From Chitinophagaceae bacterium (GTDB lineage: Bacteria; Bacteroidota; Bacteroidia; Chitinophagales; Chitinophagaceae), in NCBI GenBank assembly GCA_024508725.1, contig JANINS010000004.1, positions 886,163 to 950,162 of the forward strand: 64,000 nt of DNA, read 5' to 3'. A program made the translations under genes and the position numbers. The notes under the pieces are model-generated. The model worked only from the letters and a program-made list of their open reading frames with translations. It ran no database searches and was not told where the DNA came from. Positions 16,878 through 26,037 of this stretch are shown here, piece after piece. Position 1 is the first letter of the stretch, and each line of letters opens with the position of its first letter.

Positions 16878-16973
16878 ATTTGAAGGGCATTTGAATCATT
16901 TGGCGTCTTTTATTGTTTCGCATTCATTATGTCTTCAGCGTAACCCCTGTACTTTCTGAACAGTAATCATCTT

Positions 16974-16981
16974 TATTTTTG
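16974..16981 (+). promoter_or_regulatory. Candidate -7 box for folC
   Basis: TATTTTTG exactly fits TAnnTTTG, 4 bp before the ATG, so the transcript may be nearly leaderless or the box may be fortuitous. Confidence 0.4.
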
Positions 16982-16985
16982 CTCC

Positions 16986-18275
16986 ATGACCTATCAACAA
17001 ACGGTTGATTACCTTTTTACCCGGCTTCCCATGTTCAGCAGGATCGGTGCTGCTGCGATAAAAAAAGATATTACCAACACGATCAAATTATGTGAAGCAC
17101 TTGGCAACCCTCATAAAAAATTCAAGAGTATTCACATTGCAGGAACGAACGGAAAAGGTTCTACCAGTCATATGCTGGCTTCCGTTCTGCAAACAGCAGG
17201 TTATACAACCGGTTTATATACTTCTCCTCACCTCTACGATTTCAGGGAAAGAATAAAGTTGAATGGTAAAATGTGTGAGCCGGAATTCGTGGTGGATTTC
17301 ACCAGGAAAATTCTGTCGTTGATCGATGAGATAGAACCTTCTTTCTTCGAGATCACTGTAGCAATGGCGTTTGAATATTTTGCACAACAGCATGTAGACG
17401 TAGCCATTATTGAAACAGGTTTAGGAGGAAGATTGGACAGCACAAATATTATTACGCCTGAGTTGAGTGTGATCACTAATATCGGCTGGGATCATATGCA
17501 GATGCTGGGCAATACGCTGGATGCAATCGCATTTGAAAAAGCAGGAATAATTAAAGAGAATGTTCCTGTGGTGATTGGAGAAACACAGGATGAAACAAAA
17601 GCAGTTTTCGGGCAAAAGGCTAATGAAAGCAATGCTCCTATTGTATTTGCTGATGACATGAAGTATGTTGATGCATTTTCTTTTGAGGATGGTTACCTGA
17701 AAATTGTAGTTGCTGATCGAAGGAAAGATGAAAAGCCGACGTATCATCTTGACCTTACAGGATTATACCAAACAAAGAATTTGCTGACTGTTTTAGAAGC
17801 TGTTCATCAATTGCAATTGCAAGGTTGGAAGATCGAAGAAAAGCATGTGAAAGAAGCTTTGCAACACACCAAAAAGAATACAGGATTACATGGAAGATGG
17901 GAAGTGATACAACAAAGGCCAAAGATCGTTCTGGATGTAGCTCACAATGTTGACGGGATGAAACTCGTAATGGAGCAACTGGAATTTGAAACTTATCATC
18001 AACTGCACATCATTATTGGAATGGTGAAGGATAAGGAGATCGATCAGGTATTGAAGTTGTTGCCGCATCATGCCAATTACTATTTTACGAAAGCACAAAT
18101 ACCCAGGGCATTGCCTGAAAAGGAATTGCTAGTTCAGGCTGAGACACTTGGCTTGAGCGGAAAATCTTTTGCTGATGTAAATACTGCATTACAGGAAGTG
18201 CGTACTCATGCAAAACCAAATGACCTTGTATTGATCTGTGGTAGTGTGTTCTTAATTGCCGAAGTGAAACTATAA
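16986..18275 (+). CDS. folC: Folylpolyglutamate synthase / dihydrofolate synthase
   Basis: 429 residues, normal for FolC. It adds glutamate to dihydropteroate and to folates. The ATP-binding P-loop is HIAGTNGKGSTSHML (IAGTNGKGS), with YTSPHLYDFRERI, FFEITVAMAFEYF, ETGLGGRLDSTNI, NIGWDHMQMLG and the C-terminal HGRWEV and LDVAHNVDG motifs of the Mur-ligase-like fold. Whether both activities are present cannot be told from sequence. A copy of the dispersed repeat starts at the base after the stop codon, in place of a terminator. Confidence 0.96.
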   Translation: MTYQQTVDYLFTRLPMFSRIGAAAIKKDITNTIKLCEALGNPHKKFKSIHIAGTNGKGSTSHMLASVLQTAGYTTGLYTSPHLYDFRERIKLNGKMCEPEFVVDFTRKILSLIDEIEPSFFEITVAMAFEYFAQQHVDVAIIETGLGGRLDSTNIITPELSVITNIGWDHMQMLGNTLDAIAFEKAGIIKENVPVVIGETQDETKAVFGQKANESNAPIVFADDMKYVDAFSFEDGYLKIVVADRRKDEKPTYHLDLTGLYQTKNLLTVLEAVHQLQLQGWKIEEKHVKEALQHTKKNTGLHGRWEVIQQRPKIVLDVAHNVDGMKLVMEQLEFETYHQLHIIIGMVKDKEIDQVLKLLPHHANYYFTKAQIPRALPEKELLVQAETLGLSGKSFADVNTALQEVRTHAKPNDLVLICGSVFLIAEVKL

Positions 18276-18330
18276 AGTACAAGAGTGCGACGCAACGAAG
18301 CTTAATAGTAGTAATTCAGCCGGCAACATT
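18276..18330 (+). repeat. GCGACGC-core intergenic repeat, copy 3
   Basis: AGTACAAGAGTGCGACGCAAC, then AAGCTTAATAGTAGTAATT and CAGCCGGCAACATT. It sits in the 53-bp gap between convergent folC and the NUDIX gene and overlaps the latter's last two bases. Confidence 0.9.
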
Positions 18331-18895
18331 ATTTCACTTCTATCTTTCCCAGCTTTTGTAAAGCCAACATTACAGCAGAGATATGCATTGCTTCATGAAT
18401 CTCACGATCGAGAACAAGTTGCAACAATTGATCTAAAGGATACAACAATACTTCTATGTCTTCATTAAAATCAAGATCCTGTTCCTGCTTCTTCACTCCT
18501 CCTTTCAACAGGAACATGTGCATGAGGTTTGAATTCGCTGCAGGATTTGGAGAACAGAAACCAAGGTATTCAGCTTCTTTGAAAATATATCCTGTTTCTT
18601 CAGCCATTTCTCTACGAACGGCTACTTCATAATTTTCATCTTTATCATCTACACAACCACCTGGAATTTCTAAACATACTTCACCCAATGCATGCCTGTA
18701 TTGTTTGATGAGCACCACCTGGTCATCTGTAGTTAAACCAACGGCACACACCCATGTGGCATAATCAAGAATGTAATAAGGATCGATGATCTTTCCATCG
18801 GGTCGCTGGCAAACTTCTTTTCTTGCCTTTAACCATTCATCATTATACAAATATTCTGAAGAAATTGTCTTCCATTTCATCGATTCGCCACTCAT
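18329..18895 (-). CDS. NUDIX hydrolase (ADP-ribose pyrophosphatase-like)
   Basis: 188 residues. The Nudix-box core REMAEETGY is present with the upstream E and IPGG; the Gly-to-first-Glu spacing is one residue longer than the standard GX5E. The N-terminal half (TWVCAVGLTTDDQVVLIKQYRHALGEVCLEIPGG) matches the ADP-ribose pyrophosphatase group, whose members hydrolyse ADP-ribose to AMP and ribose 5-phosphate. Another sugar nucleotide is possible. It is the last gene of the fbp-led minus-strand run, 31 bp after the DinB/YfiT gene. Confidence 0.9.
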   Translation of the reverse strand: MSGESMKWKTISSEYLYNDEWLKARKEVCQRPDGKIIDPYYILDYATWVCAVGLTTDDQVVLIKQYRHALGEVCLEIPGGCVDDKDENYEVAVRREMAEETGYIFKEAEYLGFCSPNPAANSNLMHMFLLKGGVKKQEQDLDFNEDIEVLLYPLDQLLQLVLDREIHEAMHISAVMLALQKLGKIEVK

Positions 18896-18926
18896 GCCAA
18901 AAATTTGCTGTTGTACTTCAAGAATG

Positions 18927-19451
18927 TTACCAGTTATTTCGTTCTCTTAAAGAAGTGATGTGTGCAACATGATGTTTACCATGCCATGCATAATTTCCTA
19001 ATAAATACCACAAGTTCATTTGTTGCTGATGTTCAGGATGAAATAAAGTTCGTTGCCATTGTTCCTCCGTGATATTCTTAATGGTCTCTACTAACCTCAA
19101 ATGAATTCCATGTAGCATCGTAAGTGAAACGTTGATGGGAACTGCATCAACATCATTCAACATGGCCCATGCTGCTTCATCGTAAGGCTTTATGGTAGGA
19201 TTTTCTTCTGTTAAACCAAGTTTGAACCTGATCAAAGCATTCATATGACTATCGGCAACATGATGCACTACCTGTTTCACCGTCCAGCCACCATCACGGT
19301 AAGGCGTATTGAGTTGATGTTCGTCTAAATTTTGCACTGATCTCTCAAGATCATCTGGCAAGAACTTCAAATCAGAAAGCCAACGCTTTTTGATTTCTCC
19401 GGAATAAAGTTGAGGTTCATACTTACCAATAGGATAACGCAGATCTTCCAT
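18927..19451 (-). CDS. YfiT/BstA-like metal-dependent DinB-superfamily protein
   Basis: 174 residues, four-helix DinB fold. The three metal-binding histidines are seen in VVHHVADSHMNA and AWHGKHHVAHI, and the N-terminal RYPIGKYEPQLYS is typical of the YfiT group, which includes bacillithiol transferases and putative hydrolases. Whether the thiol substrate is bacillithiol here is inference. Its start is 2 bp after the stop of the ABC ATPase gene, so co-transcription is likely. Confidence 0.88.
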   Translation of the reverse strand: MEDLRYPIGKYEPQLYSGEIKKRWLSDLKFLPDDLERSVQNLDEHQLNTPYRDGGWTVKQVVHHVADSHMNALIRFKLGLTEENPTIKPYDEAAWAMLNDVDAVPINVSLTMLHGIHLRLVETIKNITEEQWQRTLFHPEHQQQMNLWYLLGNYAWHGKHHVAHITSLRERNNW

Positions 19452-19453
19452 AA

Positions 19454-20224
19454 TTATACTTCACGTAATGAATGACCGGTAAGGTTGATAAAAACATCTT
19501 CAAGATTTGCCTGCTTCACTTCTTTAGGTTTCTCAAAACCTTTTGCCACCAATTCATCGATCAGTTGATCGGGTGAAGCCAAAGCAATGATCTTTCCGCT
19601 ATCAACAATAGCAACTCTGTCACACAAAACTTCCGCTTCGTCCATGTAGTGCGTAGTGATGATAACAGTTGTTCCTTTCTGTCGAATATCCCTGATCAGG
19701 TCCCAAAGATTTCTTCTTGCCTGTGGATCCAATCCTGTCGTGGGTTCATCCAGGAAAATGATCTTGGGCTTATTGATGAGTGTTGTAGCAATAGAAAATC
19801 GTTGTTTCTGTCCACCACTCAATTCTTTGAATTTCGATTTGGCTTTATCTCTGAGGTTTACACTATCGAGTAATTGGTAAGCATCTACTTTTTCATTGTA
19901 CAAACCGGCAAATAGATTTACCAGTTCCAATAAATTTAACCCGGGATAATAGCCAGAGGTTTGCAGTTGCACACCAATGATCTTCTTGATCTCATTGGGA
20001 GATTTATCAAGATCAATTCCATCAACAATTACTTTTCCGCTAGTCTTTTCACGAAGTGTTTCGATGATCTCAAGTGTGGTTGATTTTCCTGCACCATTCG
20101 GTCCGAGTAAACCGAATATCTCTCCTTCGTGTACATCGAAGCTGATGCCTTTTATTGCATGAAAATCGCCGTATTTTTTATGAAGGTCCTGAACCTGTAT
20201 CATCTTATTTGCCATGTTTTGCAA
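19454..20224 (-). CDS. ABC transporter ATP-binding protein
   Basis: 256 residues, a complete nucleotide-binding domain: Walker A GPNGAGKST (41-49), Q-loop, signature LSGGQKQR, Walker B IIFLDEPTTGLDPQ, and the H-loop (VIITTHYMDEAE). It is closest to drug/lipid or CcmA-like exporters (ATP-binding half). No permease gene is adjacent, so the partner is elsewhere. Starts at 20224, 20215 or 20203 are all possible; the first two overlap the upstream gene's end, so translation may be coupled. Confidence 0.9.
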   Translation of the reverse strand: MQNMANKMIQVQDLHKKYGDFHAIKGISFDVHEGEIFGLLGPNGAGKSTTLEIIETLREKTSGKVIVDGIDLDKSPNEIKKIIGVQLQTSGYYPGLNLLELVNLFAGLYNEKVDAYQLLDSVNLRDKAKSKFKELSGGQKQRFSIATTLINKPKIIFLDEPTTGLDPQARRNLWDLIRDIRQKGTTVIITTHYMDEAEVLCDRVAIVDSGKIIALASPDQLIDELVAKGFEKPKEVKQANLEDVFINLTGHSLREV

Positions 20225-20726
20225 GTGAGAAAGTGAGAGTTATTGTTTTTTGCTGCGGCACAAAGGTCGTTTTTCGGGTGGCTTTGTCGTAAACAACGGC
20301 AGCATTTCGAAGGTTTTCACTGGCTTTGGCGTCCAGATACCCGCTAACACCACTCAGCACCAAACCTCCACCGAAGGTGTACCAGTTAAACTTTTTATCA
20401 TTGCTTCTCCAGTCAACCAATGAATAAACGGAAAGCCCTACTCCTGCAACAGTAAGAATAGTAGAAGCTGTTCTGTTAGCCTTATACTTTTTAAAATAAA
20501 GATTAAGCTCTTCATTATTCAAATGACCGAATAATCCATTTAATTGTTTGCGACCAGTATAAAGTTTTCCCTGGTAAATGATGGCAGGCTTCTTAAGCAT
20601 AGGAACGAAAGTAAAGCCACCGGGATTGTAGTAAAACACATCCTGCGGCTTTTGTGCTTTCGCTGAAAAACTTGATAATATTACAAGTGAAATGAAAAGA
20701 AGTTTTTGCAAAGTGTTGTTGCTCAC
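20205..20726 (-). CDS. Exported hypothetical protein with membrane-like hairpin
   Basis: 173 residues: signal peptide (MSNNTLQKLLFISLVILSSFSAKA), a mature part with FYYNPGGFTFVPML, a helix with LNLYFKKYKANR, and two hydrophobic stretches (TASTILTVAGVGLSVYSL and WYTFGGGLVLSGVSGYLDA). I recognise no family. The ATGA overlap with the upstream CAP gene and the overlap with the ABC ATPase place it inside the operon. Confidence 0.7.
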   Translation of the reverse strand: MSNNTLQKLLFISLVILSSFSAKAQKPQDVFYYNPGGFTFVPMLKKPAIIYQGKLYTGRKQLNGLFGHLNNEELNLYFKKYKANRTASTILTVAGVGLSVYSLVDWRSNDKKFNWYTFGGGLVLSGVSGYLDAKASENLRNAAVVYDKATRKTTFVPQQKTITLTFSLAKHGK

Positions 20727-21205
20727 CGAACAAAGATTTGGGTGTAATATAGAACACCTTTTTTATTGGCGATAACGCCTATGCCGGTTTGTGTATAGTT
20801 TCCTTCGATGTTTACCCGGTGTCCCGGACTTTTTATCCAGTCTTTCACTACTTCTGATGCATTGATTTGGCCGTAAGCTACGTTCTCGGCTATACCTTTA
20901 AAACCAGTGATCTTTCCCTGTAAACGTTTGGCTCTGTCTGAAAAACCACCATGACCAAAAGAAACTGAATTATTAGCCATATCACGGCTATGCTTTCTTG
21001 CCTCAGTGATGATCTCTGAATTCAGTTTTAGTGCAGGCAAACTTTTTGTTTTCCTGTACTGGTTGATCTGCACCAATATCTCATCTTCAATATTACTACC
21101 ACTGGAGTTAATAACATCTGTAGACGCAGATTCGTTTGAATGTAATGCGGCACATGATGAGAATAATACGGAACAGGTTACCAGTGCAATGAACAAAATC
21201 TTCAT
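20723..21205 (-). CDS. CAP-domain (SCP/PR1-like) lipoprotein
   Basis: 160 residues from the chosen Met (MKILFIALVTCSVLFSSC); a longer reading from 21253 would overlap fbp and lacks a signal. A lipobox-like LFSSC predicts lipidation. The CAP domain shows the typical LVQINQYRKTKSLPALKLN, EARKHSRDMANN, FGHGGFSDRAKRL, AENVAYGQ, WIKSPGHRVNIEGNYTQTGIGV and TQIFVR segments. Function of bacterial CAP lipoproteins is poorly known. It shares an ATGA overlap with the next gene. Confidence 0.88.
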   Translation of the reverse strand: MKILFIALVTCSVLFSSCAALHSNESASTDVINSSGSNIEDEILVQINQYRKTKSLPALKLNSEIITEARKHSRDMANNSVSFGHGGFSDRAKRLQGKITGFKGIAENVAYGQINASEVVKDWIKSPGHRVNIEGNYTQTGIGVIANKKGVLYYTQIFVR

Positions 21206-21224
21206 AGTACCGTTCCTGCAAAAA

Positions 21225-22265
21225 CTATACTGCAGCTTCAGCAGGCTCGGCATTTAACAAAACCTCAAGCTCTTCCATCATGGCTTTACTGCCAATGAAA
21301 AGTGGTGTTCTTTGATGGAGTTCTGTAGGCTGAATATCCAGTATTCTTTGTTTTCCATTAGTAGCTTTTCCGCCAGCCACTTCAACAATAAAAGCGAAAG
21401 GATTACACTCGTACAAAAGTCTTAATTTTCCTTTCGGCTTATCTGTTGTTCCAGGATACATGAAAATACCGCCTTTGATCAGGTTTCTATGTACATCGGC
21501 AACCATACTACCAATGTAACGTTGAGTGTATGGTCCGCCAGTGGTTTTGGTCTTACGCTGGCATCCATCAATATATTTCTGAACAGGTTTATCGTACTGG
21601 AAAAAGTTACCATGATTTACAGAATATATCTTTCCGCTTTCCGGGCACTGAATATTCGGATGACTTAATGAAAATTCACCAATGGATGGGTCAAGCGTAA
21701 AGCCATTCACACCTCGTCTCGTAGCATATACAAGCATGGTAGAGGAACCATAGATCACATAACCTGCAGCAACTTGTTTATTCCCCGGCTGAAGAAAATC
21801 TTCTTCTGTACAAGGTTTGCCAAGTTCACTCACTCTCCTGTAAATACTGAATATCGTTCCGATGGATACATTTACATCAATATTTCCACTGCCATCCAGC
21901 GGATCAAACATACAAACGTACTTGCTGTTATTGCTCACCGGATCGTCGAATACAACAATATCATCCAACTCTTCACTGGCAATTCCCGCACAGGCAATTC
22001 CATGCTTTAATACACCCATAAACTGGTTGTTGGCATATATATCCAGTTTCTTCACCTCTTCACCCTGAACATTCATTGTTCCTGCATCACCAAGAATATC
22101 TACCAGACCAGCTTTGTTCACTTCAACATTTACACGCTTTGCCGCAAGACCAATATCTCTCAGTAAGCTACTCAGTTCACCGGTAGCTTTTGGAAAATCT
22201 CTCAAACCCTGGATCGTGAATTCGTCTAGTGTAAGTACTTGTCTGTTGATATTCATATTGTGCAA
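21225..22265 (-). CDS. fbp: Fructose-1,6-bisphosphatase, class 1
   Basis: 346 residues (Met at 22256 is an alternative start). Hydrolyses fructose 1,6-bisphosphate to fructose 6-phosphate in gluconeogenesis. Class 1 signatures: [13 protein letters not shown], the metal/substrate motif [18 protein letters not shown], the Tyr/Lys sugar-binding region ([31 protein letters not shown]) and the C-terminal [15 protein letters not shown]. It is the first gene of a six-gene minus-strand run; the gap to the CAP gene is 19 bp. Confidence 0.97.
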   Translation of the reverse strand: MHNMNINRQVLTLDEFTIQGLRDFPKATGELSSLLRDIGLAAKRVNVEVNKAGLVDILGDAGTMNVQGEEVKKLDIYANNQFMGVLKHGIACAGIASEELDDIVVFDDPVSNNSKYVCMFDPLDGSGNIDVNVSIGTIFSIYRRVSELGKPCTEEDFLQPGNKQVAAGYVIYGSSTMLVYATRRGVNGFTLDPSIGEFSLSHPNIQCPESGKIYSVNHGNFFQYDKPVQKYIDGCQRKTKTTGGPYTQRYIGSMVADVHRNLIKGGIFMYPGTTDKPKGKLRLLYECNPFAFIVEVAGGKATNGKQRILDIQPTELHQRTPLFIGSKAMMEELEVLLNAEPAEAAV

Positions 22266-22296
22266 TAGTTTTAGAAGTTGTACAAATGTAGTGAGC

Positions 22297-22446
22297 AGAT
22301 GTTAGATGCCGGATGCTAGTGTCGATGAATTTCAAAACTTGTTGATTTTTGGATAAAAGCATTCCATCATGCGCTACAATGAAAGTTGTTTGCCTTTTTA
22401 ATTTGACTTTAAAGCCGGAAACACCAGCATCCAGCAACCAGCATCC
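22297..22446. repeat. Inverted heptamer arms upstream of the aspartate kinase gene
   Basis: Left arm 22297-22324 is four 7-bp units (AGATGTT, AGATGCC, GGATGCT, AGTGTCG). Right arm 22426-22446 is three (AGCATCC, AGCAACC, AGCATCC). GGATGCT and AGCATCC are reverse complements, so the arms can pair across about 100 bp. Confidence 0.75.
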
Positions 22447-22467
22447 AGTTTTTTGCCCGACTTTTGC

Positions 22468-22502
22468 GAACTCTAAACCTTGAACTAAAAACTTCAAACT
22501 CA
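22468..22502 (+). repeat. Heptamer array (RAACTNN)x5 just before the aspartate kinase ATG
   Basis: Five contiguous 7-bp units: GAACTCT, AAACCTT, GAACTAA, AAACTTC, AAACTCA, ending three bases before the start codon. Confidence 0.75.
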
Positions 22503-22505
22503 ATT

Positions 22506-23762
22506 ATGAAGGTTTTCAAATTTGGCGGGGCAAGCGTAAACAGTGTAGAACGGATACAAAACGTTGCCAGTATTCTCAAAAGCTATAACAACGATCAATT
22601 GGTGGTGATCATCTCAGCAATGGGAAAAACAACCAATGCTTTGGAGAAAGTGGTGGAAGCGTTTTTTCGTGGCGAGAAAGACCAGGCTTTAGATCTGTTC
22701 AACAACATCAAGCAGCAGCATTTAACAACAGCCAAATATTTACTGCTGAAAAATTATAATGCCTGTTACAACCAGTTGAACGATTTTTTTACAGAAGTAG
22801 AATGGCTCTTATACGACAAGCCTGTGCGTTCGTTTGATTATTACTATGACCAGGTTGTGTGTGTTGGTGAATTGATCAGTACAGCCATCGTAAGTCATTA
22901 TCTGAATGAAGTTGGAGTGAATAATCAATGGCTTGATGTGAGAGACATTCTAAGAACGGATGATAATTTTAGAGATGGTACAGTTGATTGGAATTATACG
23001 GAGCAGCATATCCGATCAACGATCAACGATCAACGAGCAACGATCTATCTTACCCAGGGATTCATTGGATCTACTGATGAAAACGAAAGCACCACACTTG
23101 GTCGTGAAGGAAGTGATTACACTGCAGCCATATTTGCGAACCTTTTGAATGCAGAGAGTTTGTCGATATGGAAAGATGTGGAAGGTGTGATGAGTGCCGA
23201 TCCAAAACAATTTCCTGAAGCAACATTCATCAGCGATCTGAGTTACAACGAAGTGATTGAGATGGCATATTATGGTGCACAGGTAATTCACCCGAAAACC
23301 ATTAAGCCGCTACAGAATAAGAACATTTCACTGCATGTAAAATGTTTCCTTGATTCAGGCTTACCCGGAACTACCATTAGCAATAAAAAGGTGAAGAACC
23401 TGCCTCCTATTGTGGTGATTAAAGAAAAACAGGTGCTGATGCATCTGCATAGCCAGGATTTCTCTTTTGTTGGAGAAAAACCGATGAGCCAGTTGTATGA
23501 AATGTTCAGCAAAGCGAAAGTGAAGCCTAACCTTGTACAAACTGGAGCGATCAGTGTACAGTTGTGTTTGGATGATCATCCTGAGAAGATCGATCAATTA
23601 GCGGCAGAAGCATCTTCAATCTTTGATGTGGAACTGGAAAGAGGTTTAACCTTACTAACCATCAGGCATTTTAATCGTGAATTGCTCGATAAGATGATTG
23701 CAGGAAAAGATCAATTACTCCAACAACAGAGAAAGAGTACGGTTCAGGTGTTGTATAGATAG
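22506..23762 (+). CDS. Aspartate kinase
   Basis: 418 residues from MKVFKFGGASV; a longer reading that starts at 22464 is generated by the heptamer array and is unlikely. Phosphorylates aspartate, first step to lysine, threonine, methionine and diaminopimelate. Motifs: KFGGASV, VVIISAMGKTTNALEK, YLTQGFIGSTDENESTTLGREGSDYTAA (family core), WKDVEGVMSADPK, and C-terminal ACT-like regulatory domains (FSFVGEKPMSQLYEMFSK). A (GATCAAC)-type array lies in the coding region just before the YLTQGF motif. It is a monofunctional enzyme; no homoserine dehydrogenase domain follows. Confidence 0.94.
   Translation: MKVFKFGGASVNSVERIQNVASILKSYNNDQLVVIISAMGKTTNALEKVVEAFFRGEKDQALDLFNNIKQQHLTTAKYLLLKNYNACYNQLNDFFTEVEWLLYDKPVRSFDYYYDQVVCVGELISTAIVSHYLNEVGVNNQWLDVRDILRTDDNFRDGTVDWNYTEQHIRSTINDQRATIYLTQGFIGSTDENESTTLGREGSDYTAAIFANLLNAESLSIWKDVEGVMSADPKQFPEATFISDLSYNEVIEMAYYGAQVIHPKTIKPLQNKNISLHVKCFLDSGLPGTTISNKKVKNLPPIVVIKEKQVLMHLHSQDFSFVGEKPMSQLYEMFSKAKVKPNLVQTGAISVQLCLDDHPEKIDQLAAEASSIFDVELERGLTLLTIRHFNRELLDKMIAGKDQLLQQQRKSTVQVLYR
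23014..23041 (+). repeat. Heptamer array (GATCAAC)x4 inside the aspartate kinase gene
   Basis: GATCAAC three times, then GAGCAAC, contiguous; it encodes the TINDQRAT linker. It resembles the GGTCGAC array in tilS by transitions (GRTCRAC). Confidence 0.9.
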
Positions 23763-23779
23763 CCGAATGAATTGATGAT

Positions 23780-23834
23780 AGTACAAGAGTGCGACGCAAC
23801 TAAAGTTTAATAGTAGCAATAGCCTCTGTTACAT
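23780..23834 (+). repeat. GCGACGC-core intergenic repeat, copy 4
   Basis: AGTACAAGAGTGCGACGCAAC, then AAGTTTAATAGTAGCAATAGC and CTCTGTTACAT. It lies between convergent genes. Confidence 0.9.
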
Positions 23835-24587
23835 AATTACATACTCACCTTTGTTATTCACAGAGATCAAAGGAAGTTTTTTCTTCTCTTCGAAATAATC
23901 ATACACCTGCTTAACATTCACGGAGAACTTCAGGTAATCGTTATCGTCTTTACAAGCCTTGGAAAGTATATCGAGGCTTTTAGGATTATTGTATCGAACA
24001 GGGAAAATATGAACAGGAATGAAATCCTGTCCCTGTGCTCTTGCCTGTGACGCCAGTACATACAATTCTTCGATCTGGTGATCCTGAATTGGAATGCAAC
24101 CAACAGTTAAGCAACTTCCGTGAATATAGATGTCTCCACCGGGTTTGATCGAATCGCTTAACACCATATCCGAAGCATTGGGATAGTTGATGCCTAAAGA
24201 CAAATGATAAGTACTTCTTGGATTGAAAACATTGATATAATAAAATCCTTCAGGTACCTGGTAGTCACCTTCCATACGCTTAGGTCCTAATGCACCGCTT
24301 AAAGCACAAACCTTATACGTTTTAAAAAGCTTGTACGGCTCGGTTGAAGTGTTACGAACCCACACTTCTAACTGGCTGTCGTATTTAAAACTGCGGATGT
24401 ACATCTGCTTTGCTGGCCAGCTGATACCTGCTTTCGCAAATTGCTTCTTTAGCGTGTCTTCGTATTTACTAACAGCAGAAGCTACCCGAGGGTAGCTTTT
24501 CTGCATATCATAAAAAGATGTTTGAGGCTGAGATTTAGCCAGGCTATAGCTCATTACCACCAGCACCAACAATAAAACCTTTTTCAT
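23829..24587 (-). CDS. L,D-transpeptidase (YkuD/YafK-like), exported
   Basis: 252 residues: signal peptide (MKKVLLLVLVVMSYSLAKS), then the YkuD catalytic region DIYIHGSCLTVGCIPIQD with His156 and nucleophile Cys164. The upstream CALSGALGPKRMEGDYQVPEGFY segment matches the YafK group. It makes or edits 3-3 crosslinks or protein anchors on peptidoglycan in the periplasm. Its last bases overlap the end of repeat copy 4. Confidence 0.9.
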   Translation of the reverse strand: MKKVLLLVLVVMSYSLAKSQPQTSFYDMQKSYPRVASAVSKYEDTLKKQFAKAGISWPAKQMYIRSFKYDSQLEVWVRNTSTEPYKLFKTYKVCALSGALGPKRMEGDYQVPEGFYYINVFNPRSTYHLSLGINYPNASDMVLSDSIKPGGDIYIHGSCLTVGCIPIQDHQIEELYVLASQARAQGQDFIPVHIFPVRYNNPKSLDILSKACKDDNDYLKFSVNVKQVYDYFEEKKKLPLISVNNKGEYVIM

Positions 24588-24698
24588 CGTAATACTTTAC
24601 GTTCAATTCGAAAATAAGTAATCTATCTCCCACAAGGTTTTAGTGTGCATTAAACTCTGCTGAATACTGGAATAATTCACAGCAGCTTAACAGAGTTT

Positions 24699-25829
24699 TT
24701 ATAGATTACCTCTTGCTTCCTGCTCTCTTTCGATGGCTTCGAACAACGCTTTAAAGTTTCCTTTTCCAAAGCTTTTTGCACCTTTTCGCTGGATGATCTC
24801 AAAGAAAAGCGTTGGTCTGTCCTCAACCGGCTTGGTAAAAAGCTGAAGCAGGTAACCTTCATCATCTCTATCAACTAATATTCCTAACTCTTTAAGTGGC
24901 TCAAGATCTTCTTCAATTTTGCCTACTCTGTCTAGCAGATCGTCATAGTATGAAGAAGGTACTTTCAAAAATTCTACGCCCCGGCTCATCAGGTCACGAA
25001 CAGTTTTTACAATATCGTTTGTAGCCAAAGCCACATGTTGCACACCTTCTCCGTCATAAAAATCAAGATACTCTTCTACCTGGCTTTTCTTTTTACCTTC
25101 TGCCGGTTCGTTAATTGGGAATTTTACAAAACCGTTACCGCTGCTCATTACTTTACTCATCAAAGCAGAATACTCTGTTGAAATATCTTCATCGTCGAAT
25201 GATAAGATGTTGCGGAAACCCATTACTTCTTCATAAAACTTTACCCATGGATTCATCTGGTTCCAGCCAACATTTCCCACACAATGATCAACATACAATA
25301 AGCCTGTTTCTGTTGGATTGTAAGTTGATTTCCATTCTCTAAAACCAGGCATAAATGGTCCGGTGTAATTCTTTCTTTCGATAAACAGGTGTACCGTATC
25401 GCCATAAGTATGAATTCCGCTCATCACCACTTCACCAAACTCATCCTGCATTTTCAGCGGCTGCATAAAACTTCTTGCGCCACGTTTGGTAGTTTCTTCC
25501 CATGCTGATGTGGCATCATCAACCCTAAGCGATAAGTTTTTAACACCATCACCATGTTTGTAAATATGATCAGCGATCGGGTTTCCCGCTCTTAACGGTG
25601 TAGTAAACATAAATGTGAGCTTGTTTTGCCTCACCACATAACTGGCTCTGTCTTTCACGCCTGTTTCAGGTCCGGCATAAGCCACACTCTGAAAACCAAA
25701 AGCGGTTTTATAAAAATGAGCAGCCTGTTTTGCGTTACCCACATAGAATTCTACATAATCGGTGCCTTGCAAAGGCAGAAAATCTTCGGCAGTTTCCTGG
25801 CGAACTCTGGAAGCAGCTAATGTTTCCAT
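24699..25829 (-). CDS. hpd: 4-hydroxyphenylpyruvate dioxygenase
   Basis: 376 residues, normal for HPPD. Converts 4-hydroxyphenylpyruvate to homogentisate in tyrosine catabolism with Fe(II). Two VOC-fold halves are seen (N: DYVEFYVGNAKQAAHFYKTAFGF; C: VDHCVGNV ... WVKFYEEVMGF), with iron ligands expected at His in VDHCV and GVQHVAL and Glu in LFFEIIQRKG. The C-terminal FGKGNFKALFEAIEREQ is the conserved gate helix. No other homogentisate-pathway gene is visible here. Confidence 0.96.
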   Translation of the reverse strand: METLAASRVRQETAEDFLPLQGTDYVEFYVGNAKQAAHFYKTAFGFQSVAYAGPETGVKDRASYVVRQNKLTFMFTTPLRAGNPIADHIYKHGDGVKNLSLRVDDATSAWEETTKRGARSFMQPLKMQDEFGEVVMSGIHTYGDTVHLFIERKNYTGPFMPGFREWKSTYNPTETGLLYVDHCVGNVGWNQMNPWVKFYEEVMGFRNILSFDDEDISTEYSALMSKVMSSGNGFVKFPINEPAEGKKKSQVEEYLDFYDGEGVQHVALATNDIVKTVRDLMSRGVEFLKVPSSYYDDLLDRVGKIEEDLEPLKELGILVDRDDEGYLLQLFTKPVEDRPTLFFEIIQRKGAKSFGKGNFKALFEAIEREQEARGNL

Positions 25830-26037
25830 ATAAATATTTTAGTTAAGTGATATAATCAGGTAGTCAACCTTCGAATGAGCATGAACTTTTGTTGCGGTTG
25901 TCCAATGTTTGTCGAAGTCGAATCGAATAGATGAATCTTAATTCGAGTCCATAGCCAATGTACTCATCAGTATATGATAGAAATTTCTGATCACACAGCA
26001 AATTTAGAAAAAATAGGCAGCCCTCATCCAAAAATGG

